Source of the DNA: Microbacterium lacticum
GTDB lineage: Bacteria > Actinomycetota > Actinomycetes > Actinomycetales > Microbacteriaceae
Direction: 5' to 3'
Assembly: GCF_006716815.1 (NCBI RefSeq)
Contig: NZ_VFPS01000001.1
Location: 248,001-312,000, forward strand
DNA: 64,000 nt
Of this stretch, positions 37,359 through 46,223 are shown piece by piece. Below the pieces are notes generated by a model that was not told the DNA's origin, ran no database searches, and saw nothing but the letters and a program-made list of their open reading frames with translations. The translations under genes and the position numbers were made by a program. How positions within the stretch are numbered: the stretch's first letter is position 1; every line of letters begins with the position of its first letter.

Positions 37359-37675
37359 TGAGGACTCCGTTGTCTCGCGCCTGCGTCATCGCAGGCGTGG
37401 TGATGGGTTCGGCGGTGTCGCGTGCACGGTCGTGTCGTGGCCGCGGCACCGGGAGAGCGAGATGACGCTAACAGCCCGAACCCGCCTCCGCGGGAGCAAC
37501 GGAATCCTCTGCAAGGTGGAACCAAGTCTCACCACTCGTGACGCCCGGTGTCTTGTAGAGATTCCACAAGATTCCCGGCATCCATCGATCGAACCCTCCA
37601 CATCGCACTCTTCTGCGAATGCTTGTGTATGTCCGTGTTTGTGTTGTACTGTGTGAGCGTCTCAAGGAGGAACTC
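37359..37675. other. 317-bp intergenic region between the heptad protein and the fructose operon
   Basis: No gene is visible. It holds the promoter side of both divergent units. An inverted repeat CTTGT-9 nt-ACAAG lies near 37552-37570. The last 60 bp are unusually AT- and TGTG-rich for this genome, which suits an operator region of the DeoR-type regulator. Confidence 0.5.
37623..37652 (+). promoter_or_regulatory. Candidate promoter of the fructose PTS operon
   Basis: TTGTGT (37623-37628) and TACTGT (37647-37652) with 18-bp spacing make a fair -35/-10 pair. Overlapping TGTGT repeats could bind the DeoR-family regulator. The start codon follows at 37676 with AAGGAGG between. Confidence 0.5.
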
Positions 37676-38458
37676 GTGTACGCGACGGAGCGGCAGCATC
37701 TGATCGAACACCTCGTCACCGCAGAAGGCCGAGTGGCGGTGGTCGACCTCGCCCGCCGCTTCGGCGTGACCACCGAGACCGTGCGGCGCGACCTCGACCA
37801 GCTCGAATCGACCGGCGTCGTGCGTCGGGTGCACGGGGGAGCGGTGCCGCGCACGCGGGCCAGCACCGCCGAACCCTCGCTCGCCGAGCGCAGCGCGCAG
37901 AGCAGCGAGGCCAAGCTCGCGATCGCACGGCGCGCGCTCGATGCGGTGCCCGCGGACTTCGACGGATCGGTCTACCTCGACGCCGGCACGACGACGGCGG
38001 CGATCGCGCACCTCCTCGCCCAACGCCCCGCGGGGCTCCGCGCCCTCGAGGTCGTCACCCACTCGATGACCGTCGCGCACCTCCTCGCCGGCGCTCCGGG
38101 GCTCAGCCTCACCGCCATCGGCGGGCGCGTGCGCGGACTCACCGCCGCCGCGGTGGGCGCGCAGACGGTCGACACGATCTCGCGGCTGCGGCCCGACATC
38201 GCCTTCGTCGGCACGAACGGCCTCTCGGCCGGGTTCGGGCTCAGCACGCCCGATCCCGACGAGGCCGCCGTCAAACGGGCCATCATCGGCGCCGCGCGCC
38301 GCACGTTCGTCGTCGCCGACGCCGCGAAGCACGACGCCGAACTGCTCGTCTCGTTCGCCGCGCTCGGCCAGGTCGACGTGCTCGTCAGCGACGTGGCGCC
38401 GGAGGGTGCGCTCGCCGACGCGCTCGACGAGGCGGATGCCGAGGTGTGGGTCGCATGA
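37676..38458 (+). CDS. DeoR-family regulator of the fructose operon
   Basis: The GTG at 37676 follows AAGGAGG and opens a 260-residue protein starting VYATERQHLIEHLVTAEGRV. The DeoR helix-turn-helix (VVDLARRFGVTTETVRRDL) ends with the family signature ESTGVVRRVHGGAV. The sugar-phosphate-sensing domain has LDAGTTTAAIAHLL and FVGTNGLS. It probably senses fructose 1-phosphate and controls the fruK-fruA-ptsH genes that follow; its stop overlaps fruK by 4 bp. Confidence 0.92.
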   Translation: MYATERQHLIEHLVTAEGRVAVVDLARRFGVTTETVRRDLDQLESTGVVRRVHGGAVPRTRASTAEPSLAERSAQSSEAKLAIARRALDAVPADFDGSVYLDAGTTTAAIAHLLAQRPAGLRALEVVTHSMTVAHLLAGAPGLSLTAIGGRVRGLTAAAVGAQTVDTISRLRPDIAFVGTNGLSAGFGLSTPDPDEAAVKRAIIGAARRTFVVADAAKHDAELLVSFAALGQVDVLVSDVAPEGALADALDEADAEVWVA

Positions 38459-39405
38459 TCGTCACCCTGACCGCGAACCCGTCGCTCGATCGCACGGTGT
38501 CCCTCTCCGCGCCGCTGCGCGCGGGCGAGGTGCAGAACGCCGACGCCGTGCGCGAGGATGCCGGGGGGAAGGGCATCAACGTCACCCGCGTGCTCCGCGG
38601 TTCGGGCGCGGCGAGCACCGCCGTGCTGCCGCTCGACCCGTCAGACCCCTTCGGTGCCGTGCTGCGCGCGGCGGATGTCCCGTTCACCCCCGTCGCGGTC
38701 CACGGCGCCACCCGCGCCAACCTCACCCTCGCCGACGCGGACGGCGTGACCACGAAGATCAACCTGCCGGGCGTCACGCGCACATCCGCCGACGGCGACG
38801 CGCTCATCGACGCCGTCGTCGCGGCGGCCGCCGGAGCCCGATGGCTGGTGCTCGCCGGCTCGCTGCCGCCGGGGCTCCCCGACACGTTCTACGTCGACGT
38901 CATCGACGCGGTGCGCGGCGCCGGGTTCGATGCCGGCGTCGGCCCGCGCATCGCCGTCGACACGTCGGGCCCCGCGCTCCGCGAGGTCGTCCGCCGTGGC
39001 GCTCCCGACCTCATCAAACCCAACGACGAAGAGCTCGCCGAGCTCGCCGGGGTGAGCCTCGACAGCGGTCTCGCGCTCCCCGAAGCGGTGGCCGCGGTCG
39101 CCGCGGGTCTCGTTCCCGCGCGCGTCGGCGCCGCCTTCGTCACCCTCGGCGGCGACGGCGCGGTGCTCGTCACCGCCGACGGCGCCTGGCACGGCACTCC
39201 GCCGCCGACCCGCGTGCGCAGCACCGTCGGCGCGGGCGACAGTTCGCTCGCCGGATTCCTGCTCGCCGAGTCGGCCGGCGCCGGCCCGGAGGAATGCCTG
39301 CGCAGTGGCATCCGCTACGGCTCCGCCGCCGCCGCCCTCCCGGGGACGCAGGCCCCCACCCCCGACGATCTTCTCCCCGGCGATGTGCCGGTGAGACGCC
39401 TCTGA
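38455..39405 (+). CDS. fruK: 1-phosphofructokinase
   Basis: The 316-residue PfkB-family kinase starts MIVTLTANPSLDRTV. GGKGINVTRVLRG near residue 39 is the substrate block, and TVGAGDSSLAGFL near 257 carries the catalytic aspartate and anion hole. It converts fructose 1-phosphate, the product of the PTS transporter, to fructose 1,6-bisphosphate. It is coupled to the regulator by an ATGA overlap. Confidence 0.94.
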   Translation: MIVTLTANPSLDRTVSLSAPLRAGEVQNADAVREDAGGKGINVTRVLRGSGAASTAVLPLDPSDPFGAVLRAADVPFTPVAVHGATRANLTLADADGVTTKINLPGVTRTSADGDALIDAVVAAAAGARWLVLAGSLPPGLPDTFYVDVIDAVRGAGFDAGVGPRIAVDTSGPALREVVRRGAPDLIKPNDEELAELAGVSLDSGLALPEAVAAVAAGLVPARVGAAFVTLGGDGAVLVTADGAWHGTPPPTRVRSTVGAGDSSLAGFLLAESAGAGPEECLRSGIRYGSAAAALPGTQAPTPDDLLPGDVPVRRL

Positions 39406-39443
39406 CCATCCCGCCCACCGAGACAAGACCACCGGAGGTCACC

Positions 39444-41528
39444 GTGTCCGAGATCATCACGCCGGCGCTCGTCAGCCTTGACGAGCCGCTCGGCACCGAC
39501 AAACGAGCCGTCATCGACGCGCTCGCCGCCCGCGTGGCCGCGACCGGTCGCGCGAGCGACGGTGCGGCGCTCGCGGCGGATGTCTGGAAGCGCGAGCAGA
39601 CCGACGAGACCGGCCTGCCGGGCGGCATCGCCATCCCGCACGCCAAGAGCCCGGCCGTCCGCGAGGCGACGCTCGCCTTCGCCCGCCTCGCGCCGGGCGT
39701 CGACTTCGGCGCGCCGGACGGCCCGGCGGATCTCGTCTTCCTGATCGCCGCGCCCGACACGGCGGCCGAGGAGCACCTCGCCGTGCTCTCGCGCCTGGCC
39801 CGTGCCTTCATGCGCGACGAATTCACCGCCGGACTGCGCGCCGCGACCTCACCGGACGACGTGGTCGCCCTCGTGCAGGCCGCCGTCAGCGACGAGCCGA
39901 CCGCGGCGGCCGCCGCGCCCGGCGCCGCCGCGCCCGGCGCTGCGGCGGCCGACGGGGCTCCGGCCGACGGGGCTCCGGCCGTGGCGACGAACCTCGTCGT
40001 CGACGGTCGCCCCGCCCGCATCGTCGCCGTCACCGCGTGCCCCACGGGCATCGCGCACACCTTCATGGCCGCCGATGCGCTCACCGCCGCCGGCCAGAAG
40101 GCGGGAATCGACCTCGTCGTCGAGCCGCAGGGCTCGTCGGGCTACAAGGCGCTGCCGCAGTCGGTCATCGACGACGCCGACGCCGTCATCTTCGCGGTCG
40201 ACGTCGACGTGCGCGATCAGCAGCGGTTCGCCGGCAAGCCGGTCGTGCGCGTGCCTGTCAAGAAGGGCATCGAGCAGCCCGCCGAGCTCATCGACGAGGC
40301 CGTCGCCTCGGTCGGCAACCCGCTCGCGCCGCGTGTCCGCGGCAACGCCGACACCGCGGCCGCGGCCCGCGCCGAAGGCGGCAGCGGCGGAGGAGTAGGC
40401 AGCGCCGTCAAGCGGTCGCTGCTCACCGGCGTCAGCTACATGATCCCGTTCGTCGCCGGTGGCGGTCTGCTCATCGCGCTCGGGTTCCTCCTGGGCGGCT
40501 ACAAGATCGCGTTCAACGCCGACGACGTCCTCGGGTCCGCGACGCTCTGGAACCTCGGCGACACCTCGCTGATCGTCTACCTGGGCGCCGTGCTGTTCAA
40601 GATCGGCTTCCTCTCGTTCGGCTTCCTCGTGCCCGCGCTCGCCGGATACATCGCGTACGGCCTCGCCGACCGCCCCGGCATCGCGCCCGGCTTCGTCGCG
40701 GGCGCCGTGGCATCCTTCATGGGCGCCGGCTTCCTCGGCGGCATCGTCGGCGGTCTGCTCGCCGGTCTCGCCGCCTGGTGGCTGAACAGCCTCGACGTGC
40801 CGCGGTGGCTGCGCGGCCTGATGCCCGTCGTGATCATCCCGCTCCTCGGCTCGATCTTCGCCTCCGGACTGCTGCTGATGGTGCTCGGCGGACCGATCGC
40901 GTGGCTCACTCAGGCGCTCAACGACTGGCTGTCCGGCCTCACCGGCGCCGGGGTCATCATCCTCGGCATCATCCTCGGCCTCATGATGTGCTTCGACCTC
41001 GGCGGTCCCGTCAACAAGGTCGCCTACGCCTTCGCCACCGGCAACCTCGCCGCGGGCATCGCCGGCGACGAGCGCTACCTGCAGATCATGGCCGCCGTCA
41101 TGGGCGCGGGCATGGTTCCGCCGCTCGCGATGGCCCTGGCATCCACCGTCATCGACCGCAAGCTCTTCACCGAGCCGGAGCGCGAGAACGGCAAGGCCGC
41201 CTGGCTGCTCGGTGCCGCGTTCATCACCGAAGGGGCGATCCCGTTCGCGGCCGCCGACGTCTTCCGCGTCATCCCGGCGATGATGGTCGGCGGCGCGGTC
41301 ACCGGTGCCCTGTCGATGGCGTTCGCCGTCACCAGCAAGGCGCCCCACGGCGGCGTGTTCGTGTTCTTCGCGATCGACAACTTCTGGCTGTGGCTGGTCG
41401 CCATCGCCGCCGGCACCGTCGTCGCCGCGTTCGCCGTCGTCGGCCTGAAGCGCTTCGCACACCGGCGGCCCGTGGAGCCGGTTTCGTCCGGCGCAGAAGG
41501 TGTTCCCTCGGCGGTCGCCACCGCATAG
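39444..41528 (+). CDS. fruA: Fructose-specific PTS enzyme IIABC
   Basis: The GTG at 39444 after GGAGGT gives 694 residues. Domain order is IIA (phosphohistidine H66 in GIAIPHAKS), an Ala/Pro-rich linker with AAAPGA and ADGAP tandems (about 150-180), IIB (C199 in VTACPTGIAHTF) and IIC from about 315 with multiple membrane segments. It takes up fructose as fructose 1-phosphate. The neighbours fruK and ptsH complete the pathway apart from enzyme I, which is not in the window. Confidence 0.96.
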   Translation: MSEIITPALVSLDEPLGTDKRAVIDALAARVAATGRASDGAALAADVWKREQTDETGLPGGIAIPHAKSPAVREATLAFARLAPGVDFGAPDGPADLVFLIAAPDTAAEEHLAVLSRLARAFMRDEFTAGLRAATSPDDVVALVQAAVSDEPTAAAAAPGAAAPGAAAADGAPADGAPAVATNLVVDGRPARIVAVTACPTGIAHTFMAADALTAAGQKAGIDLVVEPQGSSGYKALPQSVIDDADAVIFAVDVDVRDQQRFAGKPVVRVPVKKGIEQPAELIDEAVASVGNPLAPRVRGNADTAAAARAEGGSGGGVGSAVKRSLLTGVSYMIPFVAGGGLLIALGFLLGGYKIAFNADDVLGSATLWNLGDTSLIVYLGAVLFKIGFLSFGFLVPALAGYIAYGLADRPGIAPGFVAGAVASFMGAGFLGGIVGGLLAGLAAWWLNSLDVPRWLRGLMPVVIIPLLGSIFASGLLLMVLGGPIAWLTQALNDWLSGLTGAGVIILGIILGLMMCFDLGGPVNKVAYAFATGNLAAGIAGDERYLQIMAAVMGAGMVPPLAMALASTVIDRKLFTEPERENGKAAWLLGAAFITEGAIPFAAADVFRVIPAMMVGGAVTGALSMAFAVTSKAPHGGVFVFFAIDNFWLWLVAIAAGTVVAAFAVVGLKRFAHRRPVEPVSSGAEGVPSAVATA

Positions 41529-41563
41529 TCTCGAACACGACACTCTCGACTCAGGAGGATTCC

Positions 41564-41836
41564 ATGGCAGAACGTCAGGCCACCGTCGCCAGCAGCTCGG
41601 GGCTGCACGCCCGCCCCGCGAAACTGTTCGTGCAGGCGGTTCAGCAGACCGGCGTGCCGGTCACCATCGCGGTCGAAGGCGGCCCCGACCTCAACGCGGG
41701 CAGCATCCTCACCCTGATGGGGCTCGGCGCCACGCAGGGCACCGTCGTGACGCTGAAGGCGGAGGGCGACGGCGCCGATGAGGCGCTCGATAGCCTCGTC
41801 ACCTTCCTCGAGACCGACCACGACGCCGAAGGCTGA
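41564..41836 (+). CDS. ptsH: Phosphocarrier protein HPr
   Basis: The 90-residue protein has the phosphorylation site H15 in GLHARPA and a Ser47 equivalent in NAGSILTLMGLG. It transfers phosphate from enzyme I to FruA. AGGAGG precedes the ATG, 35 bp after fruA. Confidence 0.96.
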   Translation: MAERQATVASSSGLHARPAKLFVQAVQQTGVPVTIAVEGGPDLNAGSILTLMGLGATQGTVVTLKAEGDGADEALDSLVTFLETDHDAEG

Positions 41837-41850
41837 GTCGACATATCCAC

Positions 41851-41889
41851 GGATGCCACGCATTCCCGTCACGGGAGTGCGTGGCATCC
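41851..41889. terminator. Long hairpin after ptsH
   Basis: GGATGCCACGCA pairs with TGCGTGGCATCC, and inside it TCCCGT pairs with ACGGGA. It lacks a clear T-run but sits between convergent genes. It contains the GGATGCC/GGCATCC heptamer on both arms. Confidence 0.65.
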
Positions 41890-41911
41890 GTCGTTCGCGC
41901 GAGGCGCGCGG

Positions 41912-42544
41912 CTACATCTCGACGGAGTCGCCCGGGTCGAGGGCCACGAACTCGCCGCCGTGCTGCTCGGTCGCCCACTTCAGCCGCGCGCGGTGCATGT
42001 CGAGGCCGATGCGCGACAGGGTCATGTCGTGCGTGGCGAAGGAGCGGTGGGGCTTCGCGGCGAGCACGAAGTCCATCGCGTCGCCGATCTTCAGCCACGG
42101 CGCGCCGACGGGCGCCGCGAGCAGCTGGATGTCGGCGTGCTTCGGGAGCGTGTACGAGTCGCCGGGGTAGTAGAACGAGTCGTTGACGAGCACGCCCACG
42201 TTGTCGACGACGGGGATCGACTCGTGGATGACGGCGTGCCGGCCACCGTGGAAGCTCATCGTGAAGGGGCCGGCGGTGACCGTGTCGCCCGGCTCGACGA
42301 CGATGACGTCGGCTCCGGCGGCGGCGACGCCCGCGGGCGCGTAGACCGGGACATCGGGGGAGTGGCGGCGCAGGTGCGCCAGGTGCTCGGGGGTCCAATG
42401 GTCGGGATGCTCGTGGGTGAGCACGACGGCGGTCAGCCCGTGCAGGTCTTCGAGCGGCAACGTGTATCCGCCCGGATCGATGATCAGCAGACGGTCTTCG
42501 AGCTCGAGTCGCAGGCAGGCGTGTTCATGCTTCGTGATGCGCAT
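41912..42544 (-). CDS. MBL-fold metallohydrolase
   Basis: The start at 42544 gives 210 residues from MRITKHEHACLRLEL. THEHPDHW is the zinc-binding HxHxDH motif; later ligands include HGGRHA and PGDSY. It belongs to the UlaG-like/YtkL group of small beta-lactamase-fold hydrolases. The substrate cannot be told. Confidence 0.85.
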   Translation of the reverse strand: MRITKHEHACLRLELEDRLLIIDPGGYTLPLEDLHGLTAVVLTHEHPDHWTPEHLAHLRRHSPDVPVYAPAGVAAAGADVIVVEPGDTVTAGPFTMSFHGGRHAVIHESIPVVDNVGVLVNDSFYYPGDSYTLPKHADIQLLAAPVGAPWLKIGDAMDFVLAAKPHRSFATHDMTLSRIGLDMHRARLKWATEQHGGEFVALDPGDSVEM

Positions 42545-42681
42545 GGCCTCAGTCAACGCCTCGCCGCCCCGACCGGCAAGCCCGCCGTGACGCGCGCCCG
42601 CTCGATTTGGCGAGGCCGTCGCCGGCATGGCATAATCGAACGGTTGCCTGATCGGCGGAAGTCATCGAGCAGCGCACGTGC

Positions 42682-42754
42682 GGCCCCATCGTATAGCGGC
42701 CTAGTACGCCGCCCTCTCACGGCGGTAACGCGGGTTCGAATCCCGCTGGGGTCA
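42682..42754 (+). tRNA. tRNA-Glu (anticodon CTC)
   Basis: Acceptor GGCCCCA/TGGGGTC, anticodon stem CCGCC/GGCGG with loop CTCTCAC (anticodon CTC) and T-arm GGTTCGAATCC form a good cloverleaf. CCA is encoded at 42755-42757. Confidence 0.96.
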
Positions 42755-42764
42755 CCACACGGCA

Positions 42765-42793
42765 AACGCCCGGTCCGAATCGGATCGGGCGTT
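42765..42793 (+). terminator. Terminator after tRNA-Glu
   Basis: AACGCCCGGTCCG pairs with CGGATCGGGCGTT around AAT, followed by a TTTCGCGTTT tract. It probably ends the tRNA transcript. Confidence 0.8.
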
Positions 42794-42856
42794 TCGCGTT
42801 TCTCGCCGCGGGAGCGGTGAGCGGGACCGCCCCCGCTCCCAACGCCCGCGGGTGCC

Positions 42857-42941
42857 GTTCACAACGTCGGAGATCCGGTGCCCGACGACCGTTCTGGGCG
42901 TCGGGGAGGCCGCGGACGACGAAATCTCCGACGTTGTGAAC
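42857..42941. repeat. Palindromic intergenic repeat, divergent member 3
   Basis: Perfect 18-nt inverted arms lie at 42857-42874 and 42924-42941 (GTTCACAACGTCGGAGAT and its inverse), with 49 nt between them. It shares the CGGAGAT core with members at 8689 and 9782 but has a different outer arm. It lies between tRNA-Glu and the end of the DUF4349 gene. Confidence 0.8.
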
Positions 42942-43036
42942 CGCGAGGGTGCGGCACGGGCGCGTCCGGGAGCCGGGGATGGGGCTGGCGACGCGGTGAG
43001 AGCCGGCGGCAGGCGGCGGGCGCGAGCGGGAGCGGG

Positions 43037-44193
43037 TCAGAGCTCGTCGGTGGAGACGTCGGCGGGGGAGGCGGCCGCGCGGGCGGCGCGGCGGCGGCGC
43101 ACGCCGCGGCGGATCGCCCAGCCGGCGACCACGACGACGGCGATCACGGCCACCCAGGGGAGCAGGAACCCCACCCCGACGATCAGGCCGCCGAGGGCGG
43201 CGACCAGTCCGTTCCACCCGGCGGCGAGCCCGTCGCCGAAGCCCGCCGGGTCGGCGGTCGCGGCCGGTGCCGGCTCGGTGAGCGTCACCGTCAGGGTCGA
43301 CATGCCGACCTGCGAATCGAGCCACGTGAGCTGCTGGCGCAGCGACTCGAGCTCCGACTGACGGTCGGCGAGCGCCGACTCGGCGGCGATCAGGTCGGCC
43401 GTCGAGGTCGCCTGCGCCATGAGATCGGTGAGACGGGCGACGGATGCCTCGAGAGAGGCGACCCGTGCGCGCAGGTCGACGGCTTCGGTCGTCACGTCGC
43501 GACGATCCACCTGCGAGCCCGTCACCTCGCCGATCTCCGAGAGCCCCGCCAGAGCGGCGGGGAGCTTGTCGGCGGGCACCCGCACCGTGATCCAGGCCCC
43601 GCCCGGACGCGGATCGGTCATCACGCCGTCCGGAACCGCGCCGCCGCCGGTGCCGCTCGCATCGCTGCCGAGGCTCAACGACTCGACGTATCCGCCGGCG
43701 GAGGTCGTCGCCGCAGTGAGGGCGTCGGCCGCGGCGCGCGCGTCGTCGACCCGCACCGTCGCGCTCGCCGTCGCGACGATCTCGCGCGCCGCCGCGTCCG
43801 TGCCGCCGGCCACCGCCGCATCCGAACCGAATGCCGCCACCCCGCCGAGCGCCGAGTCGCCGGCCGACTCTCGGGAATCGGCGGCACCGCCGGGCAGCGA
43901 GAACGGCTCGGCGGCCGAGCCGCCCTCCACCGTGACCGGCTGCTGCGCGGTCGAGATCGAGCCGCCCGCGCCCATCCCGAGCTGCGGCGCGATGGCGGCG
44001 GCGAGCGCCACGAAGGCGGCAGCGGCCGTCGCACCCATCCAGATGCGGCCGCCGCGCACGGCCCGCGCGCGGCCCGGCGCGCCGCGGCGAGGTCGTCGCC
44101 GCGTGCCGCGCCGATCCGTGCGAACAGCGCCGCCTCGATCTCGTCGACTCTCTGGTCGGTGAGCTCGGGCAGTGTGATGTCGTCGGCGTTCAT
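43037..44193 (-). CDS. DUF4349 membrane protein, apparently frameshifted near its amino terminus
   Basis: The expected start is the ATG at 44193 (MNADDITLPELTDQRVDEIE), overlapping the sigma factor stop by 4 bp. After about 40 residues the sensible frame changes by 1 nt near 44060-44085 in a GCGCGC-rich tract, then continues for 340 residues in the frame that opens at 44059 (MRGGRIWMGATAAAAFVALA). The body has a membrane anchor, the DUF4349 domain with GYVESLSLGSD and a coiled coil (about 190-250 of that part), and a C-terminal membrane segment with a basic tail. Pairing with a sigma factor suggests a sensor or anti-sigma role, as inference. Confidence 0.7.
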
Positions 44194-44774
44194 GTCCCCT
44201 CCGGTTCGATAGTGCTGCGCAGCTGGGTGCGGATGCGGGAGAGGCGGTTGCGGACGGCTCCGTGCGAGACGCCGAGCTGCTCGGCGGCGGCCTGATAGGC
44301 GTACCCCTCGGCGGCGCACAGGCGGAAGATCTGCTGATCCAGCGCGCTCAGCGTGCCCACCTCGGCGATGACCCGCTCGACGAGAACCGCATCGACGACC
44401 TGCTTCTTGACGTCGACCGTCGCCGGCAGCGTCTCATCGAGGCCCGCCGCGGTGTGCTCGCGGTCACGCTGCTGCCGGCGGATGCGGTTCGCGCACTGGA
44501 ACCGGCAGATCGTCACGAGCCACGGCAGAAGCGACTGCCCGGCCAGCTCCAGACCGGGCTGCTTCCGCCACGCAGCGAGGAAGGTCTCCTGCGTCACGTC
44601 CTCGGCATCCACCTGCGTGCCCACGAGCGAGTGCGCGAGCCAGTACACCGGGCGCACGTGCGCGCGATACAGCGCGCGGAACGCCGCGTCGTCGCCCGCG
44701 CCCGCCGCCGCGACCAGCGCGGCGTCGGACCCTGCGGAGTGCCCCGTCGGGGGCCAGGCCGTGGTGTGGGTCAT
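44190..44774 (-). CDS. ECF-type RNA polymerase sigma factor
   Basis: The 194-residue protein has region 2 (FRALYRAHVRPVYWLAHSLV, then DAEDVTQETFLAAWR) and region 4 (LDQQIFRLCAAEGYAYQAAA, then HGAVRNRLSRIR). A GAGGAG site precedes the ATG at 44774. It is followed by the DUF4349 protein with a 4-bp overlap, likely its regulator. The target promoters are unknown. Confidence 0.92.
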   Translation of the reverse strand: MTHTTAWPPTGHSAGSDAALVAAAGAGDDAAFRALYRAHVRPVYWLAHSLVGTQVDAEDVTQETFLAAWRKQPGLELAGQSLLPWLVTICRFQCANRIRRQQRDREHTAAGLDETLPATVDVKKQVVDAVLVERVIAEVGTLSALDQQIFRLCAAEGYAYQAAAEQLGVSHGAVRNRLSRIRTQLRSTIEPEGT

Positions 44775-44888
44775 GGTCTCCTCGTTCTGCTCCCACCCTG
44801 TCAGTGTCCGGAGGGCCGAAGGCGTCTCGAATCGATATCGATCGCGGCCGGGATCCGGTCTCGGATGCCTCTGTGCACCTGTATCCTT

Positions 44889-45009
44889 GGGTGAGCGAGA
44901 GGGAGTATCCCGCCTCGCGTGTCCGTCAGTACGGGCTCCGTCGTCGGGGCTCCGGGCACGCGCCGCGCCGGTCCGGCACGGGGGAGAGACTTTCGGCGTT
45001 TCGTCACCC
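44889..45009 (+). ncRNA. Probable yybP-ykoY manganese riboswitch upstream of terC
   Basis: GGGTGA (44889-44894) pairs with TCACCC (45004-45009) as basal helix. Inside are GAGGGAGTATCCC near the 5' end, CGTCAGTACGG, and GGGGAGAGACTTTCGGC near the 3' end. These are the two conserved Mn2+-sensing loop blocks, in the order of the yybP-ykoY class known to precede terC genes. The terC ribosome site and ATG follow 15 nt later, so control of translation is likely. Confidence 0.72.
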
Positions 45010-45024
45010 CTCCGAAAGGTCCGC

Positions 45025-46095
45025 ATGGAGCTTCCCGTCTGGTTCGAAGTCGGCTCGTTGATCGTCCTCGTCCTCATCCTCATCGGCGACCTGCTGCTGA
45101 TCCTCAAGCGGCCGCACATCCCGTCGACCAAGGAGTCGACCCTGTGGGTCGTCTTCTACGTGACGCTCGCGCTCATCTTCGCCGGGCTCATGTGGTACTT
45201 CGCCGGCGGCGAGTACGCGGGCCAGTTCATCGCCGGTTGGCTCACCGAGTACAGCCTGTCGATCGACAACCTGTTCGTGTTCGTGCTGATCATGAACCAG
45301 TTCGCGGTGCCCCGTCGCTACCAGCAGGAAGTGCTGATGGTGGGCATCATCATCGCGCTCGTGCTCCGCGGCATCTTCATCCTGCTGGGCGCCACCATCA
45401 TCGAGAACTTCCTGCCGATCTTCTACGTCTTCGGCGCGTTCCTCTGCTGGACCGCCTGGCGTCAGGCGTTCCCGGGCGCCGACCACGAGGACGAGATCAA
45501 GAAGGAGCGCTTCATCGTCCGGATGCTCCGCCGCCGGGTGGACATCAGCGACCACTACGACGGGGCGAAGACCCGCACGACGGTCGCCGGACGGCGCATG
45601 TTCACGCCGATGATCATCGTGTTCGTCGCGATCGGCATGACCGATCTGCTGTTCGCGCTCGACTCGATCCCGGCGATCTTCGGCATCACGACGAACCCGT
45701 TCATCGTCTTCACCGCCAACATCTTCGCCCTCATGGGTCTGCGTCAGCTCTACTTCCTGCTCGGGGGCCTCCTCGACCGCCTCAAGTACCTGCACTACGG
45801 GATCGCGTTCATCCTCGCGTTCATCGGCGTGAAGCTGATCTTCCACGCGATGCACGAGAACGAGCTGCCCTTCATCAACGGCGGTCAGCACATCACCTGG
45901 GTGCCCGACATCTCCACCTGGATGTCTCTCGGCGTCATCATCACGTCGATGGTCGTCGCGACCGTCGCGAGCCTCATCGCCTCGTCCCGCGAGCGCCGCG
46001 CGGCCCCGGCCGGTGCCGCCGCCGCGTCGCCGGTCGAGGCGGCCGAAGAGGTCGCCGAGCACAAGGGGACGCCCCCGACCGTCGACGGTCCCTGA
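45025..46095 (+). CDS. TerC/Alx-family membrane protein, probable Mn2+ exporter
   Basis: The 356-residue integral membrane protein starts MELPVWFEVGSLIVLVLILI. SLSIDNLFVFVLIM near residue 88 and TDLLFALDSIPAIFGIT near 208 are the paired TerC motifs with acidic residues in membrane helices, and FIGVKLIFHA closes the domain. It has about nine membrane segments and a soluble Ala-rich tail. Family members export manganese or help metallation of secreted enzymes. The upstream riboswitch supports a Mn2+ role. Confidence 0.93.
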   Translation: MELPVWFEVGSLIVLVLILIGDLLLILKRPHIPSTKESTLWVVFYVTLALIFAGLMWYFAGGEYAGQFIAGWLTEYSLSIDNLFVFVLIMNQFAVPRRYQQEVLMVGIIIALVLRGIFILLGATIIENFLPIFYVFGAFLCWTAWRQAFPGADHEDEIKKERFIVRMLRRRVDISDHYDGAKTRTTVAGRRMFTPMIIVFVAIGMTDLLFALDSIPAIFGITTNPFIVFTANIFALMGLRQLYFLLGGLLDRLKYLHYGIAFILAFIGVKLIFHAMHENELPFINGGQHITWVPDISTWMSLGVIITSMVVATVASLIASSRERRAAPAGAAAASPVEAAEEVAEHKGTPPTVDGP

Positions 46096-46101
46096 GTCTC
46101 C

Positions 46102-46144
46102 GGGGCGTCCGGCCGGGGCGGCAGGAGGGGCGTCCGGCCGGGGC
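46102..46144. repeat. Tandem 18-bp GC-rich repeat after terC
   Basis: The 18-mer GGGGCGTCCGGCCGGGGC occurs at 46102-46119 and 46127-46144 (25-bp period). Each contains the palindrome CCGGCCGG. It lies just before the leu leader promoter and may terminate terC or serve as an operator. Confidence 0.6.
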
Positions 46145-46160
46145 ACGGCCGGCACGGTGG

Positions 46161-46166
46161 TATCCT
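46161..46166 (+). promoter_or_regulatory. -10 element of the leu leader (probably leaderless)
   Basis: TATCCT ends 6 nt before the GTG of the leader peptide. Transcription would begin at the start codon. Confidence 0.6.
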
Positions 46167-46172
46167 GACGCC

Positions 46173-46223
46173 GTGCGGATCGCTCGCCTTCTCCTTAGCG
46201 GCCGCGACGAGATCTCGTTCTGA
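46173..46223 (+). CDS. leuCD leader peptide with three consecutive Leu codons
   Basis: This 16-residue ORF reads [16 protein letters not shown]. The codons CTT CTC CTT for Leu6-Leu8 include CTT, which is rare in this GC-rich genome. It ends 61 bp before leuC and is overlapped by mutually exclusive hairpins. This is the design of a leucine-responsive attenuator. Confidence 0.75.
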   Translation: MRIARLLLSGRDEISF

